The translations under genes were made by a program, and so were the position numbers. From positions 1 through 64,000 of the forward strand of contig JADJPB010000006.1 in the NCBI GenBank assembly GCA_016713445.1: 64,000 nucleotides of DNA. Direction: 5' to 3'. The DNA is from Bacteroidota bacterium. Its GTDB lineage: Bacteria; Bacteroidota; Bacteroidia; AKYH767-A; OLB10. Below, in pieces: positions 20,498-30,044 of this stretch. Position 1 is the stretch's first letter. Every line of letters begins with the position of its first letter. Below the pieces are notes generated by a model, which was given only the letters and a program-made list of their open reading frames with translations, had not been told where the DNA came from and did not search any database.

Positions 20498-21831
20498 TGG
20501 GATCTATTCATCAAAAACCAACTTCCAAATGGCTAACTTTAATACTATTTGGAGGACTAATATTACGTCTATTATTTATTTTCCTAGGGGGGAAGTTTTA
20601 TTTTGGAACGGAGAACTTCCAAGTTCAAGGTGATACATATGGTTGGATAGACTCCATCATGAATTTAATTAAGCATGGTACCTATACTAGTGACTTAACC
20701 GTTGAAAATGCTGCCTTTTTTAGGCCTCCTGGTTTTGCTTTTATCATCGGCCTATTTTATTTTTTAGCTGGAGGAAATTTAGATTTAGGAATACAACTGC
20801 TATCGTACAGTCAGATATTGCTGGACACATTAGCTATTTGGATGGTCTATAAGATTACAATAAACATCAGCAAATCCGAGACCTCAGCTCTATTTACTTC
20901 AGCACTCTATGCAACCTATCCGTTTATCATTGTTTGGACACCGGTATTATACGCTGAAGCTTTAAGTGTATTCTTCCTTATTTCAGCTCTCTTCTTTCTC
21001 ACGAAAAAAGCTAATAATAAAAATTTAATTTTATCAGGTTTGTTTGTAGCAATGGCTGTACTTACCCGACTGCAATGTATCTTTATTTTTCCTGCAATTT
21101 TTCTCTATTTAATTTCTTCAACAATTAATTTAGACACAATTAAAACTAAAATAATACCCTTTTTAATAGGTTTTACCATGCTTTATGGACTTTGGCCCAT
21201 CAGAAATTTCATGTTTCATGATCGAATTATTCTGTCACAAGACTTACGGGTTGGAAAACACTGGTCACCGGATTATATGGCATTTATGGATTATATCTTT
21301 GCAGTTAAAACTGACCACCAGCCCCAATATCAACAAATCATAGAAAACAAAATTGTAGAATGGCCAACTACTTCGTATGGCAGTACGGCCGATTCAATCT
21401 TATTAATAAATACAATTGAGAAATTCAGAGTTTGTGGCACTGGATTAAGTTATTTCAAATATCATGCGGGATTATTAGCTACGCCAATCAAAAAATCAGA
21501 AAATTGCGACGAAGAAATCGAAAAAAATTTCAAGCAACTTAAAGAAACCTACGTAAGGAAATTTCCATTAGACTACTATTTATGGGTACCTCTTTCAACC
21601 CTTAAAAAGCCATTGTTCAAATTCAGTTTATACGGAGACAAAAGTGGAGCTGTTAAACTTGCTGCTTCTGCACTATTTATTTATCGCACATTATTGGTCC
21701 TCCTTGGAATTATATTAATTTGGATGAACTACAGAAAAAAATGGTTTAACCCTCAATTTGGGACATTGGCCATTTGCTATTTTCTATTGTGGTATTTTTC
21801 CTTTGCTTTGCTTATAGAAATATTGAAATAA
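20482..21831 (+). CDS. GT-C fold membrane glycosyltransferase (PMT/ArnT-like)
   Basis: 449 residues with about ten hydrophobic segments. After the first membrane helix (LILFGGLILRLLFIFLGG) comes an extracytoplasmic loop with QGDTYGWID and FFRPPGFAFIIGLFY, the acidic and RPPG/YPPG pattern of PMT/ArnT-like GT-C enzymes, followed by LFTSALYATYPFIIVWTP. Such enzymes take a sugar from polyprenyl phosphate and add it to a glycan or protein on the outer side of the inner membrane. The gene overlaps the methyltransferase by 16 bp if the first Met is used; a second Met (MGSIHQK, 20497) would almost remove the overlap. Works with the GtrB-like protein by inference. Confidence 0.78.
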   Translation: MEKKLMGSIHQKPTSKWLTLILFGGLILRLLFIFLGGKFYFGTENFQVQGDTYGWIDSIMNLIKHGTYTSDLTVENAAFFRPPGFAFIIGLFYFLAGGNLDLGIQLLSYSQILLDTLAIWMVYKITINISKSETSALFTSALYATYPFIIVWTPVLYAEALSVFFLISALFFLTKKANNKNLILSGLFVAMAVLTRLQCIFIFPAIFLYLISSTINLDTIKTKIIPFLIGFTMLYGLWPIRNFMFHDRIILSQDLRVGKHWSPDYMAFMDYIFAVKTDHQPQYQQIIENKIVEWPTTSYGSTADSILLINTIEKFRVCGTGLSYFKYHAGLLATPIKKSENCDEEIEKNFKQLKETYVRKFPLDYYLWVPLSTLKKPLFKFSLYGDKSGAVKLAASALFIYRTLLVLLGIILIWMNYRKKWFNPQFGTLAICYFLLWYFSFALLIEILK

Positions 21832-21968
21832 GATATTTACTTCAATGCGACATTTTGTTACTTTTCCCTGTTGGAATACTAATTGGCAAAATGTTTGAAA
21901 ATAAAATAATAGCTAAGAATTAATAATTTATTAAATAATTTTAGAGGAACAATACTAAAAAAGAATCA

Positions 21969-23891
21969 ATGTGTGGGATTGCAGGATACCTAACTTTTGA
22001 AAAGTACTTTAGCGATGAAGACTTACATGTAATGACTGACAGCATCAGTCATAGAGGTCCTGATGCAGAAGGATTTTACAATGATGGAATATGCGGATTA
22101 GGACATCGACGACTTTCCATCATTGATTTATCCATTCGAGCAAATCAACCAATGAATTCTGCAAACGAACGGTATGTTATTATCTATAATGGTGAGGTTT
22201 ACAATTATCAGGAAATTGGAGCAAGGCTAAAAGAAAACAATTACGGGATAGAATTCAAACCGAAAACAGCGAGTGATACTGAAATAATATTAGAATCATT
22301 TGTACATTATGGTATCGATTGTATTCAACAATTAAATGGTATGTTTTCATTTGCCATCTATGATAAAGAATTAAATGAGTTATTTTTAGTTCGAGATCGA
22401 TTAGGGATTAAACCACTCATGTATTATTGGGATGGAAAAAATATTGCATTTAGTTCTGAATTAAAATCTCTTGTAAAATTACCTCAAATAAACAAAGAGA
22501 TAAATCCAAGCTCAATCAGTGATTTTCTACATTTAGGATTTATACCAGCTCCAAATACTATCTATAAAAACATTCACAAACTTACACCAGGTTCCTATTT
22601 GAAAGTTACAAAAGAAGGGCTTTCCCAAACCCGATATTGGAGCGTAAATAAAAAACTAACCAACAACATCATTTCAGACAAAGAAGAGGCGCTCGTAAAG
22701 CTAAGCGACTTACTGATGAGTTCTGTCCAATATCAATTGAAAAGTGACGTTCCATTCGGCGTATTTTTGAGTGGTGGAATTGATTCAAGTTTAGTCACAG
22801 CTCAGGCCGTTGGATTATCCAGCGTCAAAGTAAATTCTTTTTCCATTGGATTTGAAGAAAACAGTCATAATGAATCAGAATATGCTAAAGCTGTTGCAAA
22901 CCATCTAGGAACAAATCATCATGAATTTATCGTTTCATATAAAGATGCCATAAAACATTTCGACTCAATTTTCGAGGTTTACGATGAACCTAACGCCGAT
23001 TCTTCCTTTATTCCAACGATGTTGGTATCAAAACTAGCACGTAATCATGTCACGGTAACTCTCTCTGGAGAGGGTGGTGATGAATTATTTTTTGGATATG
23101 GATCACATCAATGGGCCAGAAGACTATCAAATCCATGGTTTAATATCATTAGACCAAGTTTAGCATACACATTAGAAAAATTCTCTTCTCGCTATCAGCG
23201 AATAAGTAAACTGCTTCATACTGAACAATCGTCTAATTTACAAAGTCATATTTTATCGCAAGAACAATATTATTTTACTATGCATGAAGTAAATGAAATT
23301 GTAAAACCCATATTTTCTAATCCAGGATTCCTACTTAATCTTGAAAACACAGAAGTTCATTCAGTTCTAGCAGAAAAAACAACTTCTCATGGAAAATCAG
23401 TGAAAGTAAGAATGCTTTCAGCTATGGAACAGCAAGCTCTTTTCGATATTCAATATTATCTTCCGTATGATCTATTAACCAAAGTAGATCGATCAAGTAT
23501 GCATTATTCTTTAGAGACAAGAGTTCCTTATTTAGATCATCGGGTAGTTGAATTTGCTATCAATTTGTCTCCTGATTTAAAATTTCGCAACAATGTATCT
23601 AAATATATTTTAAAACAAATTTTGTATAAATATGTTCCTGAAAAACTTTTCAATAGGCCAAAACAAGGTTTTGCAATACCACTCGGAAAATGGCTAAAAA
23701 AAGAACTTCGCTACCTAATTGATGATTATTTAGACCGAGATACATTAACTAAAACCGGAATTGTAAATCCTGATCAAGTTGAAAAACTTTTAAAAGACTT
23801 TTTTGATGGGAAAGAATATTTATACAATCGAGTTTGGCTATTAATAGTGCTTCACAAGTGGTTTAAAGATGAGAATATACGAATGAGTTAA
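21969..23891 (+). CDS. asnB: Asparagine synthase (glutamine-hydrolysing), second copy
   Basis: 640 residues. N-terminal glutaminase MCGIAGYL (Cys2), HRGPDAEGF, HRRLSIIDLS; synthetase domain with SDVPFGVFLSGGIDSS (PPi loop) and TLSGEGGDELFFGYG, and PYDLLTKVDRSSM and ETRVPYLDHRVVEF near the C-terminus. Closer to the classical AsnB length than the 570-residue paralogue at 10966-12678. Separated by 137 bp from the GT-C gene, an AT-rich stretch where I see no convincing promoter. Could be an asparagine synthase proper or a glycan amidotransferase; position inside the glycan locus favours the second but does not prove it. Confidence 0.88.
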   Translation: MCGIAGYLTFEKYFSDEDLHVMTDSISHRGPDAEGFYNDGICGLGHRRLSIIDLSIRANQPMNSANERYVIIYNGEVYNYQEIGARLKENNYGIEFKPKTASDTEIILESFVHYGIDCIQQLNGMFSFAIYDKELNELFLVRDRLGIKPLMYYWDGKNIAFSSELKSLVKLPQINKEINPSSISDFLHLGFIPAPNTIYKNIHKLTPGSYLKVTKEGLSQTRYWSVNKKLTNNIISDKEEALVKLSDLLMSSVQYQLKSDVPFGVFLSGGIDSSLVTAQAVGLSSVKVNSFSIGFEENSHNESEYAKAVANHLGTNHHEFIVSYKDAIKHFDSIFEVYDEPNADSSFIPTMLVSKLARNHVTVTLSGEGGDELFFGYGSHQWARRLSNPWFNIIRPSLAYTLEKFSSRYQRISKLLHTEQSSNLQSHILSQEQYYFTMHEVNEIVKPIFSNPGFLLNLENTEVHSVLAEKTTSHGKSVKVRMLSAMEQQALFDIQYYLPYDLLTKVDRSSMHYSLETRVPYLDHRVVEFAINLSPDLKFRNNVSKYILKQILYKYVPEKLFNRPKQGFAIPLGKWLKKELRYLIDDYLDRDTLTKTGIVNPDQVEKLLKDFFDGKEYLYNRVWLLIVLHKWFKDENIRMS

Positions 23892-23999
23892 ACTTATTTA
23901 TCGAATTCTCGACTACATGTAGAATTAAAATCAACCATTTTTTATTGAAAAGTTTTTCTCAACCGTTTAGAATAAAACTAAAAGACAATTGACCGAATT

Positions 24000-25522
24000 T
24001 TAATTCGTATTAGTTAGATTTTCCATTTCATTTTTTTCTTTCAAATGACTAATTATATAAAGTGATGCAACAAAAAATGGTATACAAGGGATTTTATAGC
24101 GAACTAAACTTCCGAAATTACTCGTTGATAGTCCAACAGAAAAAGCGAATAGAATAGCGAACACAAATGAAAATGCTAGTAATTCATTTTTAAACACGTA
24201 TCTAAACAGCCCAAAAACTTTAACCTTAATCAATATTCGAATGGTAAAAATTAATATCAATAAATTTTCAATGCCAGATATAAACATCACCAAATTATTT
24301 GTTTCTATAATCATTGGACGATAGATCGCTGAAAAAGTGGCGATTGGAAATTTAGACAAAACGCTACCTACAGATGCATCAAATTCACCAATATCGAACG
24401 CATTTCCTTTATGATAGTCACTTTTCAAGTCCCTTTGATTTACAACGGCCTTATCTAATATCGAATCAAGTTTATACTCTTGAAGAGCTTCACCTAACAT
24501 TAACATAAATAAATATCCGAATCCTACACCAAAAAGTATAAGAATTGGAACTGCCGCTGCCTTCAACACCGCGCCTCTAATTTTATTCATCATAATTTTA
24601 ATAAGCCACACTATAATAGCAGGTAAAAGTCCAACTAGAATATATGGTTTAATTGATAAGATTACAAACGTGGCGAGTATAAGAGCAAATACACTTTTAA
24701 GAATATCTTTCTTCAAAATGAAAAAATTATATAAGCTCCAAACAATATACCCTAACGCACTTAATGTAAAAGTGTCCTTCAGTAATCCAGAACCCCAAAA
24801 AAACACTGAGGGAATAAATAAAAATGAAATTGCCAATTCTTTTTTCAAATCCGGAAACTCATTTACAAATACTAGATATAATTTCCATATACCAAAAAAA
24901 GAAAGAGATGCGAATATAATTGTAGTAGCCAAATAGCTATGCATTCCAATGCCTACAATAAATACACAACACTTCACCACAAACCAAGCTTTTGGGTCCC
25001 TACAATAAGCAGGAAATCCAGTTTCTGAATTAAAATACAAGAAATTAGTGATATCCGCCTTTAAAAAAAAACATAAACAAACGAATCAAAATCTACGAAC
25101 ATTAATTTTTGAAATGCCAATGAATCATAAAAATATTGAAGTGTATCACCACCAGGATAATAAAATGTATAAACGAATGCGAGCCCCATCCCGCCAACCA
25201 ACTTTGCAACTAATCCTTTTACGAAATATTTATACTCCGGAAACAAAAGCATTTTTTTATTCGCATATACATTTGCTGTTGCTAATATCAAAATCAGATA
25301 CAATGGACCAAAGACTAAATCTAATAACGAATAAAATTCCATCTTACTAATTTTTAACCACCAGGTCTTTTTTTTATCTTGTGTAAATTTAGGGAAAAGG
25401 TATTGAAATAAACTTCGTTCATATAATTTCGATAAAACATACTTTAATTTCAGAAGAAGAAGAATACTTAAAATTCGATATAATACTAAATCTTCATACC
25501 CTATAAATTGAACACAAAACAC
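24000..25522 (-). CDS. Polytopic membrane protein of the glycan locus, possible Wzy-like polymerase (one frameshift)
   Basis: About 505 residues with ten or so hydrophobic segments, in two frames. The N-terminal piece (25061-25522) ends FDSFVYVFF at a run of ten T on the minus strand (25061-25070 region); one base change continues it as FFLKADITNFLYFNSETG into the second piece. A large loop contains FYYPGGDTLQYFYDS, and VFFWGSGLLKDTFTLSALG is the most distinctive segment. I do not recognise a named family. Number of helices, a large extracytoplasmic loop and the place next to a flippase locus make an O-antigen/EPS polymerase role reasonable; a GT-C-like glycosyltransferase is the alternative. 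Lies on the opposite strand to its neighbours. Confidence 0.6.
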
Positions 25523-25782
25523 ACATTATTAAAATAACTACCTTTACTCTATTAAAACATTCACACCATTACACATTTATTTAGCATACAATTAGTTATG
25601 AATTTATTACAATAATTAAAACTGTTCTACCAGAATTACTTCATCACTCCTAAATAGCTTACGTTTTTAAAGTGATCCTAACCAATATCAACCCTTTAGC
25701 ACTTCCTTAAACCACAGAAAAAATATAATAGCCCTCTGAATGCTATTTTTCAATTAATCTCGAACACACTGGTCCAAGTAAA

Positions 25783-26856
25783 ATGTTAATTAACTCTCCA
25801 TTCAGACGATCAGAAATTGATTTTTTAAGAGGTATTGCAATATTACTTGTACTCTTCAGACATTACCGATACCATGATTATTTATATGATATTGGTTGGA
25901 TCGGAGTTGATTTATTTTTTGTTTTAAGCGGCTTTCTTGTATCAGGTCTGTTATTTAAGGAATATAAGAAACATCAAAAAATATATCCTTTTCACTTCTT
26001 AATACGGAGAGGATTTAAAATATATCCAATATTTTATTTTTTCATTGCTTGTACTTTAATCGCCAAATTAATTATAAAATCTCCAATCCAAGCAAACCAA
26101 CTCTTTGGTGAACTTTTCTTTTTACAAAATTACCTTGATAACATGTGGAGTCACACTTGGTCTTTAGCAATTGAAGAGCACTTTTATCTTTTACTAACTT
26201 TACTTATCTTTTTTACAAGTCGCTTCCAACAGACTGGCAACTCCAGATTGTTCTTTTTCATTTTTATTTTCACGGCAATCTCCTGCTTATTTCTACGAAT
26301 TTATGCTACCCACCTAGATTTTAAACTTACCAATATGTTTTATTCGCATAATCGTTTCGATGCTTTATTTTTTGGAGTATTCATTTCTCATTGGTATCAC
26401 TTTAAACCGGAAAAGCTTAAAAATTTTACCGAAAAACACAAAGGAAAATTATTTGTATTTTTTGCACTTTGCCTTATCGTCACCCCCATTCACAAAGCTA
26501 TTACATCTGTCCTACTACCTACAATTGGTTTAACTTTTATATACCTGGGATTTGGTGCATTATTACTTTGCATGCTATATACTGACCTTCGTGCTAGCAT
26601 TCCAAAAAACAAAATCATCCAGGGCATTTATCGAACCATTGAAAAAATGGGTGTTTACTCATATTCAATTTACTTAATTCATGTTGTAATTTCTATCATT
26701 GTGAAAAATTTACGAATAAAGTATCAATTACAGGAAGAATTAGCGTTGATTCTCTATTTTTGTGTAACCATCATTACGGGGGTTCTTTTGTCAAAGATGA
26801 TTGAAATCCCATTCTTAAAGTCAAGGGACAAATACTTCCCAAGTAAGACGTCATAA
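25783..26856 (+). CDS. Acyltransferase 3 family membrane protein (OafA-like)
   Basis: 357 residues with about ten membrane segments. IDFLRGIAILLVLFRHYRY holds the conserved R/H of the family (catalytic-region His), and WIGVDLFFVLSGFLVSGLL is the second signature. IKYQ and the final KMIEIPFLKSRDKYF are family-like ends. These proteins O-acylate (usually acetylate) carbohydrate or peptidoglycan across the inner membrane. The gene is preceded by 260 bp with no feature I can recognise, and followed 11 bp later by a glycosyltransferase gene, so the pair is probably one transcript. Confidence 0.87.
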   Translation: MLINSPFRRSEIDFLRGIAILLVLFRHYRYHDYLYDIGWIGVDLFFVLSGFLVSGLLFKEYKKHQKIYPFHFLIRRGFKIYPIFYFFIACTLIAKLIIKSPIQANQLFGELFFLQNYLDNMWSHTWSLAIEEHFYLLLTLLIFFTSRFQQTGNSRLFFFIFIFTAISCLFLRIYATHLDFKLTNMFYSHNRFDALFFGVFISHWYHFKPEKLKNFTEKHKGKLFVFFALCLIVTPIHKAITSVLLPTIGLTFIYLGFGALLLCMLYTDLRASIPKNKIIQGIYRTIEKMGVYSYSIYLIHVVISIIVKNLRIKYQLQEELALILYFCVTIITGVLLSKMIEIPFLKSRDKYFPSKTS

Positions 26857-26867
26857 ATACAATTAAA

Positions 26868-28093
26868 TTGAAAAAAATTCTTTATATTTCTTATGATGGA
26901 ATGACCGATTCTTTGGGCCAATCGCAAGTGCTGCCTTATTTATGTGGACTTAGCAAATTAGGGCACCAAATAACACTCATTAGTGCTGAAAAACAAGAAA
27001 ATTATATCCATTCAAAAAATAAAATTGAAATAATTTGTCAAAACAATCATATAGATTGGCATCCCATTAAATACACAAAATCACCACCTGTATTAAGTAC
27101 GTTAATTGACATTCGCAAAGTTTATCTTTTATCTAGAAAAATCCACGGAAGTAATTTATTCGACATCGTTCATTGCAGGAGTTATATTTCAAGTTTAGTA
27201 GGAATTCGACTAAAACGCAAATTTAATATTCGCTATATATTCGACATGCGAGGTTTTTGGGTCGATGAAAAAATAGATGGCAATATTTGGAATTTGAAAA
27301 ATCCGATTTTCAAACTTGTTTTTAATTATATGAAAATGAAAGAGCGAGAATTTTTCAATATAGCTGATCGTATAGTTTCACTGACAAACAGAGCTATTCC
27401 AACCATCAATTCCATTGCAGGAAATCGAGATTTATCTAATAAGATAAAAGTTATTCCATGCTGTGTTGATATTCATCATTTTGATAGAAGTAAAATTAAT
27501 GAATCGGAAATTATTAGTTGGAGATCGAAACTTAATATCAAAAGTTCAGATTACATTATTACGTATTTAGGAAGTTTAAGCACTTGGTATTTGCCTGAAG
27601 AGATGTTAAAATTTTTTATGAGATTTAATGCAAAAATTCCACAAGCTAAATTCTTAATCATCACTACCGAAGATCCTCAGCCTTTCAGAAAAATGACAAA
27701 TAAAATTGGAGTACCGGAAGATAGACTTCTATTTACTTCTTCAGGTAGATCTGAATTACCTTCGCTCTTATCACTTAGCAATTCGTCTATTTTCTTTATC
27801 AAACCAGCATTTTCTAAATTGGCAAGCTCTCCAACGAAGTTGGGAGAATTATTAAGTATGGGTATTCCTGTTCTTTGTAATACTGGCATTGGTGATACAG
27901 ATGAAATGATCAAGGCATCTTACTCAGGAATAATTTGCAAGTCATTTAACGATGAAGAATATGATCGATGCACAGATGAACTAATAAAACTCGAATCAAT
28001 ACTGGACAAAATATCACTCGACAAAAAGCGATTGAATTGTTTAGCCTTGATAAAGGAGTTGAATCCTATCATCAAATTTATCAAACCTTATAA
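26868..28093 (+). CDS. Family 4 glycosyltransferase (frameshift near the 3' end)
   Basis: About 408 residues from a TTG start (LKKILYISYDGMTDSLGQSQ, typical for the group). The acceptor domain has HCRSYISSLVGIRLKR; the donor domain has YLGSLSTWYLPEEM and SPTKLGELLSMGIPVLCN with the E(x7)-type site. In the sequence as given the frame runs on to 28196, 102 bp into rlmH. One base change near 28039 switches it to FSLDKGVESYHQIYQTL and a stop at 28091-28093, the normal ending for this family, leaving one base between the two convergent stop codons. I annotate that end. Adds a sugar to the surface glycan; specificity unknown. Confidence 0.82.
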
Positions 28094-28094
28094 A

Positions 28095-28565
28095 CTAGGA
28101 ATGATGATACGGCTCATTCTTCAGAATGGTCATAGCTCGATAAAGTTGTTCTGTAAAGACAACGCGCACCATTTGATGTGTAAAAGTCATTTTTGACAAT
28201 GCAATTTGCTCATTCGCTCTTTCTTTCAATTCATCATGAAAGCCATAAGCTCCACCTACTACAAAGATTAAATCACCTTGAATAGAAACAAATTTTTTAT
28301 TCAACCATTTAGAAAAATCCTCTGAACTAAACTCGGTTCCCTTTTCATCTAACAAGACTAAATAATCACTTGTCTTAATATGCATTAAGATTTTTACTTT
28401 TTCTTCATCCAACACATCCTTGGCATTTTTCTTGGGAGAAGAATTAAGAACCACTTCAATAAATTCAACTGCTAAATAACGCTTTAACCTCCGTTTGTAT
28501 TCAGATAACCCCTCCATTACCCAACCAGGAAGTGTCTTATTGATAAATATAGTCTTTATTTTCAA
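28095..28565 (-). CDS. rlmH: 23S rRNA pseudouridine(1915) N3-methyltransferase RlmH
   Basis: 156 residues, the normal length of this SPOUT methyltransferase, which methylates the pseudouridine at position 1915 in helix 69 of 23S rRNA using SAM. LVLLDEKGTEFSSEDFS and LIFVVGGAYGFHDEL form the knotted SAM site, and the C-terminal THQMVRVVFTEQLYRA with final PYHHS closely follows the family ending (HQLxRxxLxEQLYRA ... PYH). The frame is intact. It converges with the GT4 gene, with stops one base apart after correcting the GT4 frameshift. Confidence 0.95.
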   Translation of the reverse strand: MKIKTIFINKTLPGWVMEGLSEYKRRLKRYLAVEFIEVVLNSSPKKNAKDVLDEEKVKILMHIKTSDYLVLLDEKGTEFSSEDFSKWLNKKFVSIQGDLIFVVGGAYGFHDELKERANEQIALSKMTFTHQMVRVVFTEQLYRAMTILKNEPYHHS

Positions 28566-28720
28566 TTGATTACATAATTATTTAAAACATAAACCTGTTC
28601 ATAACACACTTTTTCTCTGAATGAATCAAGCCAAAATGCATGTATTTTTGGTAAAATTGTATAAATAATACGAGATAAACACTTTTGGCAAGAAGTTTGC
28701 CATCCAAAGTCGACAAGAAA

Positions 28721-29112
28721 ATGAAAAACTTTATTACCCTCCTCGGCTTCATCATCCTCAGTTTCGGGCATACATATGCTCAAAACGATATTCTAGATGA
28801 GATTGCAGGATCACTTCGATCTGGCGATGCACACTCAGTATCAAGGTATTTCGGAAATACCATTGATCTTACCATTATTACACAAGAGGAAGTTTACAGT
28901 AAAGTTCAAGCTGAACAAATCCTAAAAGATTTTTTTCTAAAAATCACCCAAGATCCTTTTCTGTAATTCATAAAGGTGAATCTAAAGAAGGAGCCCGTTA
29001 TGCAATTGGAAGTTTAGTAACAAGTACAGGCCAGACATTTAGAACCTACTTCTACATAAAACAGCAAGGAAACAATGCAATTATTCAGGAATTGCGTTTC
29101 ATGAAAGAATAA
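28721..29112 (+). CDS. DUF4783 family lipid/protein-binding-like secreted protein (one frameshift)
   Basis: About 130 residues. A signal peptide (MKNFITLLGFIILSF, cleavage after HTYAQ) is followed by a small alpha+beta domain: ILDEIAGSLRSGDAHSVSRYF, then FFLKNHPRSFSVIHKGESKE and YFYIKQQGNNAIIQELRF. This is the DUF4783 (NTF2-like) pattern common in Bacteroidota, of unknown function. The frame breaks near 28940-28948 in the TTTTTTCTAAAAATC stretch; one base change joins the halves. The gene is closed by a strong hairpin terminator at 29130-29159 and precedes nadC, a neighbour pairing I believe is frequent in this phylum. Confidence 0.78.
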
Positions 29113-29129
29113 TGCTTTGTAAAAAAGAT

Positions 29130-29160
29130 AAAGCCGCGACTAATCATTAGCGCGGCTTTT
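29130..29160 (+). terminator. Rho-independent terminator after the DUF4783 gene
   Basis: A 9-bp GC-rich stem (AAAGCCGCG at 29130-29138 with CGCGGCTTT at 29151-29159), extended inward by CTAAT/ATTAG, followed by a T-rich tract. Confidence 0.85.
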
Positions 29161-29171
29161 TTATTTTTAGC

Positions 29172-29201
29172 TTGGTAAGTGGAATAGAATATGCAATTTT
29201 G
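29172..29201 (+). promoter_or_regulatory. Candidate promoter for nadC
   Basis: TTG at 29172-29174, a 19-nt spacer and CAATTTTG at 29194-29201, one mismatch from TAnnTTTG. The predicted start of transcription nearly coincides with the ATG at 29208, suggesting a very short or absent leader. Confidence 0.4.
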
Positions 29202-29207
29202 TAGAAT

Positions 29208-30044
29208 ATGGAACTAGATGCATTTATTAGAGCTGCCATAGCAGAAGACTTAGGGACTGGAGATCACACATCACAGTCTACCATTCCTTCAACTCAAACT
29301 GGCAAGGCGCATTTATTAGTAAAGGAAGAAGGGATTATATCAGGTCTTACAATCGCTACTAAAATATTTAACATTATTGATCCAGATATAAATATTTCCT
29401 TCTCTGCTAAAGACGGAGATGAAGTAAAACCAAAACAAATTCTATTTGTAGTAGAGGGAAAAGTTCAAAGTATATTGATTGCAGAAAGACTTGTGCTTAA
29501 TTGCATGCAACGTATGAGCGGCATAGCCACCGTTGCCAAAAAATATGTAAACGCTATTGAAGGAACGAATGCGAAAATTTTGGACACGCGAAAAACAACT
29601 CCATTGTTAAGATCTTTAGAAAAAGAAGCCGTTCGAACTGGAGGAGCGCACAATCATCGTTTTGGTCTATACGATATGATTCTGATTAAAGACAATCATG
29701 TAGATAGTGCAGGAGGAATACGATCAGCCCTTGAAAAAGCAAAATCCTACTTAGCTAAAAATAAACTCTCAATTCCTATTGAAATTGAAACACGCAATTT
29801 AGCAGAAGTAAAAATTGCAGTAGAAAGTAATATTCCTAATCGAATCATGTTCGATAATTTCAATCCGGAACTTATTAAAGAGGGCTTAAGAATGGTGAAT
29901 GGAAAAATGGAAACCGAAGCATCAGGCGGAATTACGCTCAGTAATGTTCGCAGCTATGCAGAAACAGGTGTTGATTATATCTCTATAGGGGCTTTGACAC
30001 ATAGTGTTAAAAGTCTTGATTTAAGTCTTAAAATTATTCAATGA
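29208..30044 (+). CDS. nadC: Nicotinate-nucleotide pyrophosphorylase (carboxylating), quinolinate phosphoribosyltransferase
   Basis: 278 residues, normal length. Converts quinolinate and PRPP to nicotinate mononucleotide, CO2 and PPi in de novo NAD synthesis. Motifs: EDLGTGDHTS at the N-terminus, AERLVLNCMQRMSGIAT, LDTRKTTPLLRSLEKEAV (substrate phosphate-binding Arg/Lys), GGAHNHRFGLYDMILIKDNH, EIETRNLAE, and EASGGITLSNVRSYAETGVD closing the barrel. Overlaps the downstream yihY-like gene by 4 bp (ATGA). No nadA or nadB nearby. Confidence 0.96.
   Translation: MELDAFIRAAIAEDLGTGDHTSQSTIPSTQTGKAHLLVKEEGIISGLTIATKIFNIIDPDINISFSAKDGDEVKPKQILFVVEGKVQSILIAERLVLNCMQRMSGIATVAKKYVNAIEGTNAKILDTRKTTPLLRSLEKEAVRTGGAHNHRFGLYDMILIKDNHVDSAGGIRSALEKAKSYLAKNKLSIPIEIETRNLAEVKIAVESNIPNRIMFDNFNPELIKEGLRMVNGKMETEASGGITLSNVRSYAETGVDYISIGALTHSVKSLDLSLKIIQ

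Noticed and set aside
25523..25782. 260-bp gene-free stretch examined for a small RNA, tRNA or origin
   Set aside because: It is AT-rich with no stable hairpin, no tRNA-like arms, no repeated DnaA-box-like motif and no conserved open frame that I can see.
28095..28196. Genuine 102-bp convergent overlap of the GT4 gene with rlmH
   Set aside because: A one-base shift restores a typical GT4 ending before the rlmH stop.
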